Assembly: GCA_964398655.1 (NCBI GenBank)
Contig: CAYNNG010000037.1
Location: 1 to 7,578 of the forward strand
Length of the DNA stretch: 7,578 bases
Direction of reading: 5' to 3'
Origin: SFFI01 sp964398655
GTDB lineage: Bacteria; Bacillota; Clostridia; Saccharofermentanales; DTU023
The notes beneath the pieces are model-generated. The model saw only the letters and a program-made list of their open reading frames with translations, had not been told where the DNA came from and ran no database searches. Positions within the stretch are counted from its first letter, which is position 1, and each line of letters begins with the position of its first letter. Positions 6,661 through 7,578 of the stretch are shown here, piece after piece. The translations under genes were made by a program, and so were the position numbers.

Positions 6661-7545
6661 TCAGAGAGAGCGCGTTTTCTCCTGACTTATACCCTGGCCG
6701 CTAAATACTAAAATCAGGAGCAGCAGGAGGGCGGTCACTAATTTCAGCGAGTTGGGGCTAAGTCCCAGGGCAATGGCAGCCGCAATCACCGCCTTGTAGG
6801 CAATTGAGCCTAGGATGACCTTGCTGGTTGGTTTAAACCGGAGGGTAAAGTCCAGGAGTTTGATGCCCAAAATGACCGACGCCAGCCCCATGACCATGGA
6901 TCCTGTGCCCATTGATATCTCAAAAAAGCGCTGGTGTTGGGCCAGAATCGCGCCAGATAAGGCAACTAGGCCGTTGGCCAGCGCAAGGCCCAGGACTTTC
7001 ACGCGATTAGCGTCCACCGCCAGACTGGTCGGTAAGTTATGGTTATCCCCCACGGCACGCAGGAGTAAGCCAGACTTGGTCTGGAAGTAAAGGTCTAAGA
7101 CAACTTTCACCCCTAGAACGATTAGTGCAGAAAAAATGATGGCGGCGTAGCGAGACCATGGGGCTTGGGCCAGAAAAGTCTGGTCAGGCAGGAAGATTGT
7201 TGTGGCTTGAAAGATAGGCAGGTTGGCCTTACCCGCAATCAATAAGTTCACGGAGTAAAGTCCCGTCATGACGATGATGCCGGAAAAAAGATCTTTAACC
7301 TTAAGTTTTACGTGGATGAGCCCCGTGATCAGGCCAGCCAAGCTCCCCGCCAGAAGGGCGGGCAGCAAGGATAGCCAGGGGTTAACACCCGAAGCAATAA
7401 GACGAACAGATACGGCCGCGCCTAAAGGAAAACTGGAGTCGACTGTAAGGTCCGGGAAGTTCAGGATCGTATATGTTATGTAAATGCCTAGGGCTAACAG
7501 ACTATAAATAAAGCCTTGCTCTAAAATTCCGATAAAAATATCCAC
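6661..7545 (-). CDS. ABC transporter permease, Trp/Tyr-type importer (COG4120-like)
   Basis: Integral membrane protein of 294 residues forming the channel of an importer. It has roughly eight or nine hydrophobic segments: about 5-28, 58-80, 86-106, 132-155, 185-205, 213-236, 240-262 and 265-284, plus a short one near 38-50. The segment NFPDLTVDSSFPLGAAV at 29-45 is close to the hallmark of COG4120 permeases, which are related to the branched-chain amino acid type. Family members in streptococci move tryptophan or tyrosine; the substrate here is inferred. The start is GTG at 7543-7545, with a purine-rich AAGAGAGA stretch upstream as a modest ribosome site. The ATPase gene follows on the same strand. 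The substrate-binding lipoprotein gene, usually first in such operons, is not in the window and would lie beyond 7578. Confidence 0.92.
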   Translation of the reverse strand: MDIFIGILEQGFIYSLLALGIYITYTILNFPDLTVDSSFPLGAAVSVRLIASGVNPWLSLLPALLAGSLAGLITGLIHVKLKVKDLFSGIIVMTGLYSVNLLIAGKANLPIFQATTIFLPDQTFLAQAPWSRYAAIIFSALIVLGVKVVLDLYFQTKSGLLLRAVGDNHNLPTSLAVDANRVKVLGLALANGLVALSGAILAQHQRFFEISMGTGSMVMGLASVILGIKLLDFTLRFKPTSKVILGSIAYKAVIAAAIALGLSPNSLKLVTALLLLLILVFSGQGISQEKTRSL

Positions 7546-7578
7546 GGTATCTCTCTTCTTTCTTGGCTAAAGTAAAGC

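Noticed and set aside
1..7578. Mobile elements, CRISPR arrays, prophage or att sites
   Set aside because: I found no transposase or integrase motifs, no evenly spaced repeats, and no duplicated tRNA 3' end. The only clear inverted repeats are terminators and RNA stems.

Overview
The window looks like an ordinary chromosomal segment of a Bacillota (Firmicutes) bacterium, probably an anaerobic Clostridia-type organism of intermediate GC. The pointers are a T-box leader in front of thrS, strong AGGAGG-type ribosome binding sites, a lipoyl-free E2-like protein of a kind I associate with Clostridia, and a tryptophan/tyrosine-type ABC importer common in this phylum. Base composition appears near 50% GC, which also explains the many long but meaningless antisense reading frames. 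I cannot name the species.

Left part (1-2200, + strand): the 3' part of a threonine T-box riboswitch (1-183) with stem III, the antiterminator with its UGGA bulge, and a competing intrinsic terminator. It controls thrS (211-2130), a complete threonyl-tRNA synthetase with all domains and zinc-site residues. A strong A/T-flanked hairpin (2161-2196) ends thrS and also the convergent gene pair to its right.

Middle (2242-4449, - strand): two genes read leftward. First comes a 328-aa protein with the chloramphenicol-acetyltransferase/E2 fold but no lipoyl domain, in which the catalytic His is replaced by Glu. Then comes a family 4 glycosyltransferase resembling the enzymes that glycosylate diacylglycerol. 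The glycosyltransferase has its own -10 element in the 60-bp gap, so it may be transcribed both alone and by read-through.

Centre (4450-4990): a non-coding stretch of about 270 bp with a predicted extended -10 promoter and leader for the E2-like gene, then a terminator and a single tRNA-Val(CAC) on the - strand with encoded CCA. Next is a compact divergent promoter region shared with the rightward nitrilase-family gene.

Right part (4990-7578): a 247-aa carbon-nitrogen hydrolase with an intact Glu-Lys-Cys triad (+ strand) faces a leftward ABC importer operon: a permease starting with GTG (6661-7545) followed by its ATPase (5809-6591). By family precedent the substrate-binding lipoprotein should lie just beyond the right edge. 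Apart from the divergent E2-like/glycosyltransferase pair, whose role is uncharacterised, I see no clear sign of a new system, mobile element, CRISPR array or gene transfer.
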